NCBI GenBank assembly: GCA_965226825.1
Contig: CBDDED010000002.1
Coordinates: 124,001 to 188,000, forward strand
DNA from: Io17-Chloro-G2 sp965226825
GTDB lineage: Bacteria; Chloroflexota; Dehalococcoidia; Lucifugimonadales; UBA3495
DNA length: 64,000 bases
Direction of reading: 5' to 3'
Part shown: piece after piece, positions 17,489 to 26,720 of the stretch
Numbering within the stretch: the stretch's first letter is position 1
Layout: each line of letters begins with the position of its first letter
Made by a program: the position numbers and the translations under genes
Notes under the pieces: model-generated
What the model was told of the DNA's origin: nothing
Databases searched by the model: none
The model's input: the letters and a program-made list of their open reading frames with translations, nothing else

Positions 17489-18925
17489 ATGACTAAATCT
17501 ATCAATCGTTATTTCCTATCGGTATTCGCCCTGGCGGCGCTGGTGGTCCTGGCGGCCTGCGGGTCTGCCGCCGCTCCCGACCCCGGAAACACAACCGAGA
17601 CCTCCAACTCTACCTCAGAGCAGTCGGCTTCGGTTTCCACCGGCGATACAAAGGATACCGAAATCGACCAGCCAAAGGACCAGGGGGCAAACCCCGCCGA
17701 AGGTACGATGGATGGTACAACCCAAGGCACAGCGCAAGTAGCTACGGAGGGGACTACGGAAGGAACTACGGAAGGAACCGCTGCAGGAACCGGGGAAGGA
17801 ACAAAAGCCGGGGACCCAACTGCCGGCGTGGTAACCGACACTCGACCCACCAAGGACATTTCCGACCTTCCCGTAGGGGGCGACATTGGGGACCGGGCGG
17901 CGGAGATTGAAGGCATCACCGCATGGGTAAACAGCGACCCGCTGACCATCGCCGAACTCAGGGGCAAGGTGGTGCTGGTGGATTTCTGGACCTATACGTG
18001 CATCAACTGCATCCGAACCTTACCCTTCCTGAAGCTCTGGAATTCCCGGTACGCCGACGACGGCCTGGTGATAATAGGTGTGCATAGTCCGGAGTTCGAG
18101 TTTGAAAAAGACTTTGACAACGTGACCGATGCCACAATAGACAAAGGCGTGGTGTGGCCGGTTGCCCTGGACAACGACTTCGCGACCTGGCAGAACTACT
18201 CCAACCGGTATTGGCCCGCCAAGTATCTAATCGATAAGGACGGCGTGGTGCAGTACTCCCATTTCGGGGAGGGCCGATACGCAGAGACCGAGGAAAAAAT
18301 TCGTGAGCTTCTCGAAGAAGCCGGCGCGAGCGTTCTGGAGGACGAGTTCGCTCCATCCTTGGACCAGAAGTTGGACCCAACCTATCTCGGATCGCCCGAT
18401 GCCGAGTTAACCCGAGAGGTCTACGCGGGGTACAGGCGAAACCTGCCCGACCGTCTCTACGGCGGTGGTGGCTACGTGGGCCAGGAGGCTTACTACAAAG
18501 CGCCGGAAGAGGTTGTGACCTTTGCATTGCCCGGTGAATTGACCCCAAACGTGCTCTACTTTCACGGCCGCTGGAGGGTAGGCCCGGAGAATATCGATCA
18601 TGGCCGATCCACCCAGGGTCACGAAGACTCCATCAACCTGGTTTTCTCCGCCCGGAGCATCAACGCTGTGCTGACTTCCGGCTCCGGCGAGCCCTATCGG
18701 GTCAGGGTTACTGTGGATGGGGAATACCTGACCGAGGCCAACAAGGGAGAAGACGTAACAATCGGAAACGACGGGGAAAGCTACCTCCTGGTGAACGAGC
18801 CCCGAATGTACAACGTACTGGAGAATCCCGAGTGGGTCTGGCGAAACACGCTCCAGATGAGCTCCGAATCCGATGATTTTGGCTTGTTCGCCTTTACGTT
18901 CGGGGTTTACGAAAAGCAGACTTAA
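17489..18925 (+). CDS. TlpA/DipZ-like thioredoxin lipoprotein
   Basis: A 478-residue exported lipoprotein. The signal peptide ends in the lipobox LAAC (Cys24), so the mature protein is anchored to the outer face of the membrane. A Thr/Gly/Glu-rich linker follows, with repeated TEGT-type units around residues 70-110. The thioredoxin domain has Cys171 and Cys174 in WTYTCINCIRTLP, then HSPEFEFEKDF and YWPAKYLID. The C-terminal 150 residues match the beta-rich domain found in DipZ-type proteins. It should reduce or exchange disulfides. ATG at 17489 has GCGGAG upstream. The next gene starts inside its stop codon (TAATG). Confidence 0.92.
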   Translation: MTKSINRYFLSVFALAALVVLAACGSAAAPDPGNTTETSNSTSEQSASVSTGDTKDTEIDQPKDQGANPAEGTMDGTTQGTAQVATEGTTEGTTEGTAAGTGEGTKAGDPTAGVVTDTRPTKDISDLPVGGDIGDRAAEIEGITAWVNSDPLTIAELRGKVVLVDFWTYTCINCIRTLPFLKLWNSRYADDGLVIIGVHSPEFEFEKDFDNVTDATIDKGVVWPVALDNDFATWQNYSNRYWPAKYLIDKDGVVQYSHFGEGRYAETEEKIRELLEEAGASVLEDEFAPSLDQKLDPTYLGSPDAELTREVYAGYRRNLPDRLYGGGGYVGQEAYYKAPEEVVTFALPGELTPNVLYFHGRWRVGPENIDHGRSTQGHEDSINLVFSARSINAVLTSGSGEPYRVRVTVDGEYLTEANKGEDVTIGNDGESYLLVNEPRMYNVLENPEWVWRNTLQMSSESDDFGLFAFTFGVYEKQT

Positions 18926-20055
18926 TGCTCTCTCGGACCAACCTCCGAATTTTCCTCTCGCCCAGGCTCTACCTCTTTTTGGGGATAGGCTTGGTCCTCA
19001 CCTGGATCGTTGCCGTTCTGGTGTTCGGCTTCGGCAGGGGACCCCTGGGCAAGGACGCACCCGATTTTCAGGGTATTCACCGGTGGATCAATACGGAGCC
19101 GTTATCGTTAGAGGACCTCAGAGGGAAGGTTGTCCTGGTGGATTTCTGGACTTATACCTGCATCAACTGCATCCGTACTCTGCCATACCTTAAGGATTGG
19201 CATGGCAAGTACGCCGATTCTGGGTTGGTGATAGTAGGTGTGCACTCCCCCGAGTTCGAGTTCGAAAAACTCACGGAAAATGTGACTCTGCAGGCCGCGA
19301 AGCTGGGCTTGGACTATCCCATAGCCCAGGACAACGACTTCGAAACCTGGCGGGCCTACAAGAACAACTATTGGCCGGCCAAGTATATGGTCGATAAAGA
19401 AGGCGTCGTCCGCTACAATCATTTCGGTGAAGGCGCTTACCTGGAAACCGAAGAGAAAATTCGGGAATTGCTGCTGGACGCCGGCGCCGACCTGGGAGGG
19501 ATCGAGACCGGGACAACCCTAACCGGAGCAGACGCCGACGCAAGCGCCAGCCGGTCCAGGTACCTCTCGAGGTTGACCCGCGAACTGTACGGGGGTTACG
19601 AAAGAAACGCCGGGGGCGGCAACTACGTTGCTCACGAGGAGTATTACGACGGTCCCGAACGGGTAGTGGATTACCCGGACGCCGAGTTCTATCAGAACAA
19701 CAAGGTTTACCTCAAAGGGCCATGGTTCAACGGGCCGGAATCCATCAGGCACGCCAGGAAAACCGACCACCTGCAGGACTACATCGGCATTCGGTTTTCA
19801 GCAGCCTCGGTGAACGTCGTGGTCAATCCCCGCGGGGACGCGCCTTTCCAGGTGGACGTCACCATCGACGGAATTCCGTTGACGCCGGAGCAGGCGGGCC
19901 AGGATATCGACTTCGCCGATGGTCGCAGCTTCTTCACTGTGACCGAAGGCCGAATGTATGGAGTGGTTTCGCTTCCCGTTTTTTCCAGCCACGAACTCAG
20001 ACTCAGTTCCAATTCCGATGACTTCGCGGTGTTCGCCTTCACTTTCGGGGTCTGA
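18925..20055 (+). CDS. TlpA/DipZ-like thioredoxin, membrane anchored
   Basis: A paralogue of the preceding gene, 376 residues. Instead of a lipobox it has one N-terminal membrane helix (LYLFLGIGLVLTWIVAVLVFGF). The redox pair is Cys79 and Cys82 in WTYTCINCIRTLP, and the surrounding HSPEFEFEKL and YWPAKYMVDK are nearly identical to the neighbour. It has the same C-terminal DipZ-like beta domain ending in NSDDFAVFAFTFGV. Its ATG overlaps the stop of the upstream gene by one base, so the two are translationally coupled. The pair probably arose by tandem duplication. Confidence 0.92.
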   Translation: MLSRTNLRIFLSPRLYLFLGIGLVLTWIVAVLVFGFGRGPLGKDAPDFQGIHRWINTEPLSLEDLRGKVVLVDFWTYTCINCIRTLPYLKDWHGKYADSGLVIVGVHSPEFEFEKLTENVTLQAAKLGLDYPIAQDNDFETWRAYKNNYWPAKYMVDKEGVVRYNHFGEGAYLETEEKIRELLLDAGADLGGIETGTTLTGADADASASRSRYLSRLTRELYGGYERNAGGGNYVAHEEYYDGPERVVDYPDAEFYQNNKVYLKGPWFNGPESIRHARKTDHLQDYIGIRFSAASVNVVVNPRGDAPFQVDVTIDGIPLTPEQAGQDIDFADGRSFFTVTEGRMYGVVSLPVFSSHELRLSSNSDDFAVFAFTFGV

Positions 20056-20128
20056 GAGGTCCGGTGAAACAGATTTCTAAGGGCGTTTTTCTATGATCGG
20101 AGCCAATCTATTGCCCGGAGGATTGCAG

Positions 20129-21115
20129 GTGTTGTCAATTGCCAGAAACGCTTGGGCAGTCGCTATCCTGGCCCTGATGGGGGTCCTGTTGTTGGGCTGC
20201 GGGTCCGCGTCTACGGACGGCAACCCAACGGACGCGCCGACAATCGGTGTATCTTCCAGTAGTCCTACCGCGAATCCCACCGGAGGATCCAGCCAAGCCA
20301 CGGACGGCGTTAACCCAATCCTGGCCACCACGGTGCTGCGGGTCGGGGAGCAGCGAGTAGCCTTCCTCCTAGCGGGGCCACAGGGAATCATCCAGGACCC
20401 TACCGCCCGGGTAACTCCCGTCTTTTTGGGCTCAGGCGCCGACGGCGCGGAAGTCCCCGCCGCCGCGAGCCAAGCCCAATTCCACCTATGGCCCTACGGT
20501 GTGCGGGGGTCTTATTCCACCCAACTCGTTTTCGACCGTCCGGGCAGGTGGCGGCTGGACATTGAGACCGAGGGAACCGCTGAGCCCACGATGGCGCGGT
20601 TGGAAATCGACGTTCCCGAGCAGTCGCACATTCCGGACATTGGCAGCCTTCCTCCAACCGGCAACAACAAGACCCTGGACACGGTGCCCAGCCTGGAGCA
20701 GCTGACTACGGATTACGAACCAGATCCGGACCTCTATTCGATGACCATCGACCAAGCCATTGCGTCCGGCATGCCTTCTGTGATCGTATTCGCCACACCG
20801 GCGTTCTGCTCGAGTCCCACCTGCGGCCCACAGGTGGACACGGTCTCAATGCTGAAAGACCTGCGCGCCCCGGAAGCCAACTTCATCCACGTTGAACTTT
20901 ATGACAACCCGGCGGAGATCCAGGGTGACCTGGGACGGGCCGAATTAGTCCCATTTGCCAAGGATTGGGGGTTTACGACCATACTCGATTGGTCTAACGA
21001 GTCCTGGGTGTTTGTATTGGACACAAAGGGACGCATCCACCAACGTTTCGAAGGCTATGCGACGCTCGAAGAGTTGGACTCCGCCCTCGCCGCCGCATCC
21101 AATCCGGCCTCCTAG
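20129..21115 (+). CDS. Thioredoxin-fold lipoprotein
   Basis: An exported lipoprotein with lipobox LLLGC (Cys24 if GTG at 20129 is the start). An unstructured Thr/Ser/Pro linker is followed by an immunoglobulin-like beta segment (around residues 80-165) and a C-terminal thioredoxin-like domain with VIVFATPAFCSSPTCGPQVD. The pair is therefore spaced CSSPTC, wider than the usual CxxC. I choose GTG at 20129 because GGAG lies at 20117-20120; TTG at 20132 is also possible, and the longer frame from ATG 20093 has no ribosome site. It follows the two TlpA-like genes by 70 bases and probably belongs to the same extracytoplasmic thiol system. Confidence 0.8.
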   Translation: MLSIARNAWAVAILALMGVLLLGCGSASTDGNPTDAPTIGVSSSSPTANPTGGSSQATDGVNPILATTVLRVGEQRVAFLLAGPQGIIQDPTARVTPVFLGSGADGAEVPAAASQAQFHLWPYGVRGSYSTQLVFDRPGRWRLDIETEGTAEPTMARLEIDVPEQSHIPDIGSLPPTGNNKTLDTVPSLEQLTTDYEPDPDLYSMTIDQAIASGMPSVIVFATPAFCSSPTCGPQVDTVSMLKDLRAPEANFIHVELYDNPAEIQGDLGRAELVPFAKDWGFTTILDWSNESWVFVLDTKGRIHQRFEGYATLEELDSALAAASNPAS

Positions 21116-21163
21116 AAGTCTGGCCGGAAAGCCATTGGCCCGGTTTCGCGCTCCGCTAAATAG

Positions 21164-21254
21164 ACGTATTACAGGTTTAAATGGCATAATAATTTATGTA
21201 ATACGTTTCACTAACCTACTAATACGTCGATTATCGTTGTTAAGAAAACGACGT
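21164..21254. repeat. AT-rich intergenic cluster of inverted and direct repeats
   Basis: ACGTATTACA (21164-21173) and TGTAATACGT (21197-21206) form a perfect 10-bp inverted repeat, and a third TAATACGT half-site lies at 21220-21227. Overlapping it, ACGTCG (21224-21229) pairs with CGACGT (21249-21254). The block is much richer in A and T than its surroundings and sits between the thioredoxin cluster and the BtuF-like gene. It may be an operator, a terminator relic or an insertion scar. Confidence 0.55.
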
Positions 21255-21372
21255 CGTTGGGAGAATCGGGGTTTCCGTCCGAGTTTCTAGGAGCGTTTTC
21301 GTTTCCGTCTGGATTGACCGTGGGAATTGATGACCCTGCTGGCGTTGCCGGTGGCCCGTTAGTGTTTTGCCG

Positions 21373-22344
21373 ATGAAGATCTGCTCATTGTTGCCCAGCG
21401 GCACCGAAATCCTGTTCGCCCTGGGACTTGGCGATCAAGTCATAGGCGTAAGCGACCTGTGCGACTTCCCGGAGGAAGCAGCCGGCAAACGAGTAGTCTC
21501 CCGCAGCAAGGTGGACTCCGCCGCGCTGTCCAGCGCGGAAGTCGAAAGCGAAATGCGGCGCCTCATGGAGGCCGGTGAAGAACTTTACGAGTTGGACCGG
21601 GCTTGGCTGGGCCAAAACAACCCCGATGTAGTCCTGACTCAAGACCTGTGCCAGTTTTGCGAAGTGGACGCCAACCAGGTCCTGGATGCTGTCGAAGGCG
21701 TGTGCGCCGGAGCCAGGGTGATAGTGCTCCAACCTCGAACCCTGGACGAGATAATCTCCAGTATTGAGCAGGTCGGAGCCGCCTGCTTCGCGGAAGTCCC
21801 CGCCCGGCAATTGGCGGATGAGCTAACCGCCCGCATCGAAGCAGTAGCGCGGGTGTTGGAACGGGCTTCGCACCAACCTCGCGCGTTTTCCCTGGAAGGA
21901 ATCGACCCATTGGTCGTTGGAGGACATTGGATTCCCGACATTCTGCGAAGGGCCGGCGGGGTGCAGGACCAATTCGCACCGGGATGCCCGGCCCAACGTA
22001 TTGCCTGGCGTGACATCGTGGACTACGGGCCTGAAAAGCTGTACATCGACCTTTGCTCCTCGGACCTGGCGCGCAACCTGCGGGAAGCTCCCTGGCTGGC
22101 CGCACAAGACGGGTGGAGCAGCCTGCCGGCGGTCCAGCGCGGGGAAGTTTACTTGATCGACCATGTTTACTTCAGCCGGCCTGGGCCCCGGGTGGTCCAG
22201 GGATTGGAAATGCTGGCCCAACTGACCCATCCAGAATTGTTTTCCGGTTTTATACCGGCGGGAACGGTGGCCAAGCTGGACCAATCTTTGGCGGCCGGCT
22301 GTCCGGCGGACGAAATTGCCGCCTGCTTCAAGCCATATCCGTAG
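21373..22344 (+). CDS. BtuF-like cobalamin/metal-chelate binding protein without signal peptide
   Basis: A 323-residue protein of the periplasmic-binding superfamily that holds BtuF and FecB. The first segment SLLPSGTEILFALGLGDQVIGVSDLCDFP matches the family N-lobe, here shown by SLLPSGTEILFALG and GVSDLCDFP. DPLVVGGHWIPDILRRAGG is the interdomain region and IDHVYFSRPGPRVVQGLE is the C-lobe end. There is no signal peptide or lipobox, so the protein appears cytosolic, as seen in many orphan homologues. No ABC permease is nearby. A link to the cobalt operon far downstream in the window is possible but untested. No clear ribosome site precedes ATG 21373. Confidence 0.82.
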   Translation: MKICSLLPSGTEILFALGLGDQVIGVSDLCDFPEEAAGKRVVSRSKVDSAALSSAEVESEMRRLMEAGEELYELDRAWLGQNNPDVVLTQDLCQFCEVDANQVLDAVEGVCAGARVIVLQPRTLDEIISSIEQVGAACFAEVPARQLADELTARIEAVARVLERASHQPRAFSLEGIDPLVVGGHWIPDILRRAGGVQDQFAPGCPAQRIAWRDIVDYGPEKLYIDLCSSDLARNLREAPWLAAQDGWSSLPAVQRGEVYLIDHVYFSRPGPRVVQGLEMLAQLTHPELFSGFIPAGTVAKLDQSLAAGCPADEIAACFKPYP

Positions 22345-22371
22345 ATTGGCACGGCGTCCCAACGGTTTTCC

Positions 22372-22401
22372 ATGACGCGGATAATAATCTGGCGTTATAA
22401 T
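22372..22401 (+). promoter_or_regulatory. Promoter for the flavin reductase gene
   Basis: ATGACG (22372-22377) and a perfect TATAAT (22396-22401) are 18 bases apart. A short hairpin GGGGT-GACT-ACCCC follows in the leader just before the ribosome site. Confidence 0.55.
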
Positions 22402-22441
22402 GATTGAGATTTCAGGGGGTGACTACCCCGGAGTATGAGTA

Positions 22442-22930
22442 TTGGCTGTAAGTAAGGATGATTTCAGGGGAGCCATGGGTGAGTTCGCTACAGGCGTGAC
22501 GGTAATCACCACTCTGGACGACAAGGGCGATCCACACGCCATGACAGCGAACTCGTTTACGTCGGTTTGCCTGGAACCACCGGTGGTTTTGGTGTGCGTG
22601 GCCCACGGCACCCATACCCACGGGTATGTGACCAGCACGGGCAAGTTTGGCGTGAATATCCTGGGCAGAGGCCAGCAGGAACTGGGCTCCTACTTCGCGA
22701 AACGCCCGGAAGACCGTCAGGGCGCGGTCAAGTATACCTATTCAGCGGGAGAGGCAGGGCTGCCGGTGCTGGACCACTCGACCCTGTTCTTTGGCTGCCA
22801 GGTAATCGGCTCCCATGTATACGGGGACCACACAATATATTTGGGCGAAGTTGAGGAAATTCAGCGGTTGGAACCCCAGGAGCCGTTGATGTTCTACCAA
22901 AGCAGGTGGTACGACCCTTCCGGGCAGTAA
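22442..22930 (+). CDS. Flavin reductase-like FMN-binding protein
   Basis: A 162-residue protein of the flavin reductase domain family (FMN-binding split barrel). The N-terminal FRGAMGEFATGVTVITT and the SANSFTSVCLEPP-type segment (here TANSFTSVCLEPPVVLVC) are characteristic, followed by FGVNILGRGQQELGSYFA. Such proteins reduce free FMN or FAD with NAD(P)H and pass it to a monooxygenase, or are stand-alone FMN oxidoreductases. No obvious monooxygenase partner is adjacent; the nearest flavin enzyme is the LLM oxidoreductase at 35680. The start is TTG at 22442 with GGAG at 22430-22433. Confidence 0.9.
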   Translation: MAVSKDDFRGAMGEFATGVTVITTLDDKGDPHAMTANSFTSVCLEPPVVLVCVAHGTHTHGYVTSTGKFGVNILGRGQQELGSYFAKRPEDRQGAVKYTYSAGEAGLPVLDHSTLFFGCQVIGSHVYGDHTIYLGEVEEIQRLEPQEPLMFYQSRWYDPSGQ

Positions 22931-22954
22931 CATTTGGAATGGGTGCTTGCCGTC

Positions 22955-23644
22955 TTACCGGAGAGCGCCCAGGAACAGCTCAATTTGCTGGTTTACCGCC
23001 TGCGGTTGTTCCAGTTGAACAAAATGGGTGCCCTCTTCGATGACATCTCTACGAGCTCCCTTGATTTTCTCGACTAGATAGTCCGAGTACCTGATTGGTG
23101 TCATGATATCGTCGCTTCCGCAAATGACCAGGGTTGGCAGTTGGATTTGATCGACTTGCTCCATAACGTCAAAGCGGTCGCAAGCCTTCAGGTCGTTTAG
23201 CTCCACCAGGGGGCCCACCTCGGCGGCCCGCACCATCAATGCCCGTTGTACCTCAGGATCAACGCGTTGATAGGAGATCCGGCGCTGGTCCAACCACCGG
23301 GTGTTGTTGTCGCCCGCCTGTTCGCACAGTTTGAAGAAATCCGGATGCACCCTCAGCCGGGCCCCGGAGCCAATCAGCACGATTCCTTTTAGCTCGTCGG
23401 GGTAGCGCAGAGCGTACAACAGGGTGATCGCTCCTCCCATGGAGTGCCCGCACAGGACCACGTCCCGGTACCTGCTCCCGGCGATAAAACCCCGCAGCCA
23501 CTCGACGTAGCTATCGATCTCCGTACAGGGCGTTCCTACAGGGTGACCTGGGAGGTCAACGGCGACGGCGTTGGAGAAATATTGGAGCTGGTAGTGGAAG
23601 GAGAGACTAGATTCACCAGCGCCGTGAACGAACACCAACTGCAT
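22955..23644 (-). CDS. Alpha/beta hydrolase
   Basis: A 229-residue hydrolase, close to the minimal alpha/beta fold. FVHGAGES is the oxyanion loop, GHSMGGA the nucleophile elbow, ICGSDDIMTP the acid strand and GTHFVQLEQP holds the catalytic His. It resembles esterases and carboxyl-lactone hydrolases; no precise substrate can be named. ATG at 23644 is chosen because GAAGG lies about nine bases upstream, whereas the in-frame GTG at 23653 overlaps that site. It is convergent with the flavin reductase gene. Confidence 0.87.
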   Translation of the reverse strand: MQLVFVHGAGESSLSFHYQLQYFSNAVAVDLPGHPVGTPCTEIDSYVEWLRGFIAGSRYRDVVLCGHSMGGAITLLYALRYPDELKGIVLIGSGARLRVHPDFFKLCEQAGDNNTRWLDQRRISYQRVDPEVQRALMVRAAEVGPLVELNDLKACDRFDVMEQVDQIQLPTLVICGSDDIMTPIRYSDYLVEKIKGARRDVIEEGTHFVQLEQPQAVNQQIELFLGALR

Positions 23645-23747
23645 GGGTAACACCTTCGCGGATGTTATGAATCGCCCGCGCCCGCTTCATTAGGACCCCG
23701 CGTTTTGATCAACCGGGCGATCCTCTGTGGGTTTTTTGGCAACGCTA

Positions 23748-23772
23748 AGAGGAATGACGTGGGCATTCCTCT
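23748..23772 (-). terminator. Hairpin downstream of gyrA
   Basis: AGAGGAATG (23748-23756) and CATTCCTCT (23764-23772) form a perfect 9-bp stem with a 7-base loop, about 140 bases beyond the gyrA stop. There is no clear T run, so termination is a guess from position. Confidence 0.35.
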
Positions 23773-23908
23773 GTTAAGTGACCCGATGCACCGCCACTAG
23801 CTATCCAGCCTGGCACATCGGGTTTTCCAAAACAATGGATAGAACCCGGAACACTCCCCCGGAACTGACGTTGGTGGCCACGGGCGCCGGGAGAAGCGCG
23901 AAGCGGTC

Positions 23909-26494
23909 CTATTTGTCGCCGCTTGACCCGTTGCTTCCGTTGGCCGGGCTGGCGCCATTCACCTCGCGGTGGCCATTTGTCGACGCGCCGGTCCCATTGG
24001 AGCTACTCTCTTCCGACTCATTCTCACGTTCGTGAACATTCTCTTGGAAGCACGCGATTGAGGCAACGAAGTCATCGGGCTCACGGTCCCGCCAGACAAT
24101 CACGCCCTGGGCATTGCGTCCAGTTTTGCGTACGTCCTCCAACGTAATACGGACCATTTGGGCCTGTGCTGAAATAATGAAAATCTCCTGTCCCGGTGCG
24201 TCAGATACCACCCGAGCGGCCGCAACTGGGCCGGTTTTTTCGGTGACCCGTAGGGTGATTACTCCCTGGCCCCCCCTGCCGTGCCTAGTGTAGTTGGAGC
24301 TTGACAGGGGGGTGGACTTGCCGAAACCGCGCTCGCTAACGACGAGCAAATGGCTGTTGGGCAACACCACACCCATGGCTACCACCTTGTCATCACCCAA
24401 CACCCTCATTCCCCGGACTCCGCCTGCTGAGCGTGACCGGGGCCTTAGGCCGGAAACCGGGAATACTATTGCCTGCCCGTTTTTCGAAACCATGACAACA
24501 TCGCTGGAGGTATCGGCCTGCCCTACGCTGACTAGCTCGTCCCCCTGTTCCAGGTGCATGACATTCAAGCCCGAAGGCCGGATATTGGACAGGCCGCCGG
24601 CTTTCAAGGCCTTAACCTCCCCCAGCCGCGTCGCCAGAATCAAGAGATAGTCGTCACTGGGGTTCTTGATTGCGAGCATCGCCTGCACCTGCTCGCCACG
24701 CGCCAGGGGAAGCAGATTGACCAGGGGGGTGCCCCTGGTGGTCCGGGACGTATCGGCGGCTATGTTGAAAGCCCGCAACGGATACACCCGGCCCCGGTTG
24801 CTGAAGAAGAACAGGGTTTCGTGAGTATCGACCACCACCAGGTCCATTAGGGCGTCATCTTCTCGGGTGGTCATACCCCGCACGCCCTTGCCGCCCCGGT
24901 GCTGGGTGCGGTAGGTGGCGATGGGAACACGCTTGATGTATCCCCGCTGGCTGAGCGTTATCACGACGTCTTCGTTGGCGATAAATTGCTCGTCGGTGGT
25001 CCCCTCTATTTCAGCTTCGTGAATGACGGTCCGGCGTGGTTCACCGTAGTCCTTCTTGAGCTTCCTGGTTTCGTCTTTTATCTGGGTCAGGACCTTTTGG
25101 GGGTCGGCCAGAATGGCCTCCAACTCGCCAATTGTCTTGACCAGGTCTTGGTGCTCGTTCTCCAACCGTTCCCGTTCCAGGGCAGCCAGACGGCGGAGCT
25201 GCATGTCCAGGATGGCTTGGGCCTGAATCTGGCTGAGGTCCAGTTGCTCCATCAGCCGGGTACGAGCGGTTTCGACGTCGGGGGAACCCCGGATGATTTC
25301 CACCACCAGGTCCATCTGGTCCAGCGCCAACAACAGGCCCTGCACCACGTGGTCTCGGTCCCTGGCCCGGTTCAGCAAGTATTCGGAACGCCTTCGAATC
25401 ACTTCCTGCCGGTGGGCAATGAAAAGCGCCAACGCCTGCTTTAACGGCAGGGTCTGTGGTTGGCCGTCTACGAGGGCCAGGACTATGCTGTTGAAGGAGG
25501 TGCGTAGGGACGTGTAGCGGAACAGGTTGTTCAGGACGATGTTTCCCTGGGCATCCCGCCGCAATTCCACAACGATCCGCATACCGTGCCGGTCAGACTC
25601 ATCGCGGATATCCGACACGCCTTCAATGCGTTTGTCACGCACCAACTGGGCCATTTTCTCCACGAGGTTGGCCTTGTTTACCTGGAAGGGCAGTTCAGTG
25701 ATGACGATTTGCTCTCGTCCGCCCCGAATCTCCTCAATTTCAGTGGCGCCTTCCATAATGATGCGGCCACGGCCGGTGGTGTATGTGTCAACGATCCCCT
25801 GCTTGCCCCGGATAGACCCGGCAGTAGGAAAGTCCGGCCCCAAGACGAAACTCATCAGGCGTTCAGTGGTGCATTCCGGTTGGTCGACCAGGTAGCAAAT
25901 GGCGTCGCATATCTCGGACAAGTTGTGGGGAGGTATGTTGGTGGCCATTCCCACGGCAATTCCGGTAGCGCCGTTCAGCAGCATGTGCGGGAGGCGGGCC
26001 GGTAAAACAGTTGGCTCGTCCATGGAGTCGTCAAAGTTGGGGCGAAAGTCCACCGTGTTCAGGTCGAGGTCGGCCAGCAATTCCTCGGCGATTGGGGCCA
26101 ACCGGGCCTCGGTGTACCTCATAGCGGCAGGAGGGTCGCCGTCCACGCTGCCGAAGTTACCTTGGCCGGTAACCAGCATGTGGCGCATTGAGAACGGCTG
26201 GGCCATGCGGACCAGGGCGTCGTATACCGAAATCTCGCCATGGGGGTGGTATTTACCCAGCACCTCTCCGCAGATACGAGCGGTTTTCCGGTAAGAGGTG
26301 TTGGCCCGGAGTCCCATCTCCTGCATTGCGTATAGGATCCGGCGTTGCACGGGTTTCAGGCCGTCGCGAACGTCGGGTAACGCACGGGAGACAATTACGC
26401 TCATGGCGTAGGTCAGGTAGGACGTGCGCATCTCCTCTTCAATGCGCACTGGGCGGTTTCCATCTGTAGGGGGTACGGGGGCGGTGGTTACCAT
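23909..26494 (-). CDS. gyrA: DNA gyrase subunit A
   Basis: The 861-residue breakage-reunion subunit of gyrase, which introduces negative supercoils with GyrB (not in this window). The catalytic Tyr127 sits in AAMRYTEARL. The winged-helix region reads GKYHPHGEISVYDALVRMAQ; the residue at the position of E. coli Ser83 is Ile88, preceded by Glu. The GyrA box is QHRGGKG, which distinguishes gyrase from topoisomerase IV. The C-terminal beta-pinwheel is complete and ends in a Ser/Asn/Gly-rich acidic tail of about 45 residues. The gene is monocistronic by position. Confidence 0.97.
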   Translation of the reverse strand: MVTTAPVPPTDGNRPVRIEEEMRTSYLTYAMSVIVSRALPDVRDGLKPVQRRILYAMQEMGLRANTSYRKTARICGEVLGKYHPHGEISVYDALVRMAQPFSMRHMLVTGQGNFGSVDGDPPAAMRYTEARLAPIAEELLADLDLNTVDFRPNFDDSMDEPTVLPARLPHMLLNGATGIAVGMATNIPPHNLSEICDAICYLVDQPECTTERLMSFVLGPDFPTAGSIRGKQGIVDTYTTGRGRIIMEGATEIEEIRGGREQIVITELPFQVNKANLVEKMAQLVRDKRIEGVSDIRDESDRHGMRIVVELRRDAQGNIVLNNLFRYTSLRTSFNSIVLALVDGQPQTLPLKQALALFIAHRQEVIRRRSEYLLNRARDRDHVVQGLLLALDQMDLVVEIIRGSPDVETARTRLMEQLDLSQIQAQAILDMQLRRLAALERERLENEHQDLVKTIGELEAILADPQKVLTQIKDETRKLKKDYGEPRRTVIHEAEIEGTTDEQFIANEDVVITLSQRGYIKRVPIATYRTQHRGGKGVRGMTTREDDALMDLVVVDTHETLFFFSNRGRVYPLRAFNIAADTSRTTRGTPLVNLLPLARGEQVQAMLAIKNPSDDYLLILATRLGEVKALKAGGLSNIRPSGLNVMHLEQGDELVSVGQADTSSDVVMVSKNGQAIVFPVSGLRPRSRSAGGVRGMRVLGDDKVVAMGVVLPNSHLLVVSERGFGKSTPLSSSNYTRHGRGGQGVITLRVTEKTGPVAAARVVSDAPGQEIFIISAQAQMVRITLEDVRKTGRNAQGVIVWRDREPDDFVASIACFQENVHERENESEESSSNGTGASTNGHREVNGASPANGSNGSSGDK

Positions 26495-26720
26495 GTTTTG
26501 CTCCTCATCCTCACATCCCTAACTTTCACGCTGTGGGAACGTTTTAAACCGGCTTACCGTTCAGCAACCCGGTGACAGGATTCGCGCCGGCGCCAAGCCA
26601 TTTGGGACTTCAATCACCTGATCGGATATTCCCGAGTTTCCGCCAAGATGGGCCCGTTTCATCTCTTGGAGGTTCCTAGTCTTTGCGGTTCCGGGCGGGG
26701 TGTAAGCCGCGGCTCAGGTC

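Noticed and set aside
17750..17800. A short direct-repeat array (ACGGAAGGAAC-like) considered as a CRISPR or VNTR.
   Set aside because: It is the in-frame coding repeat for the TEGT linker of a lipoprotein, with no spacers.
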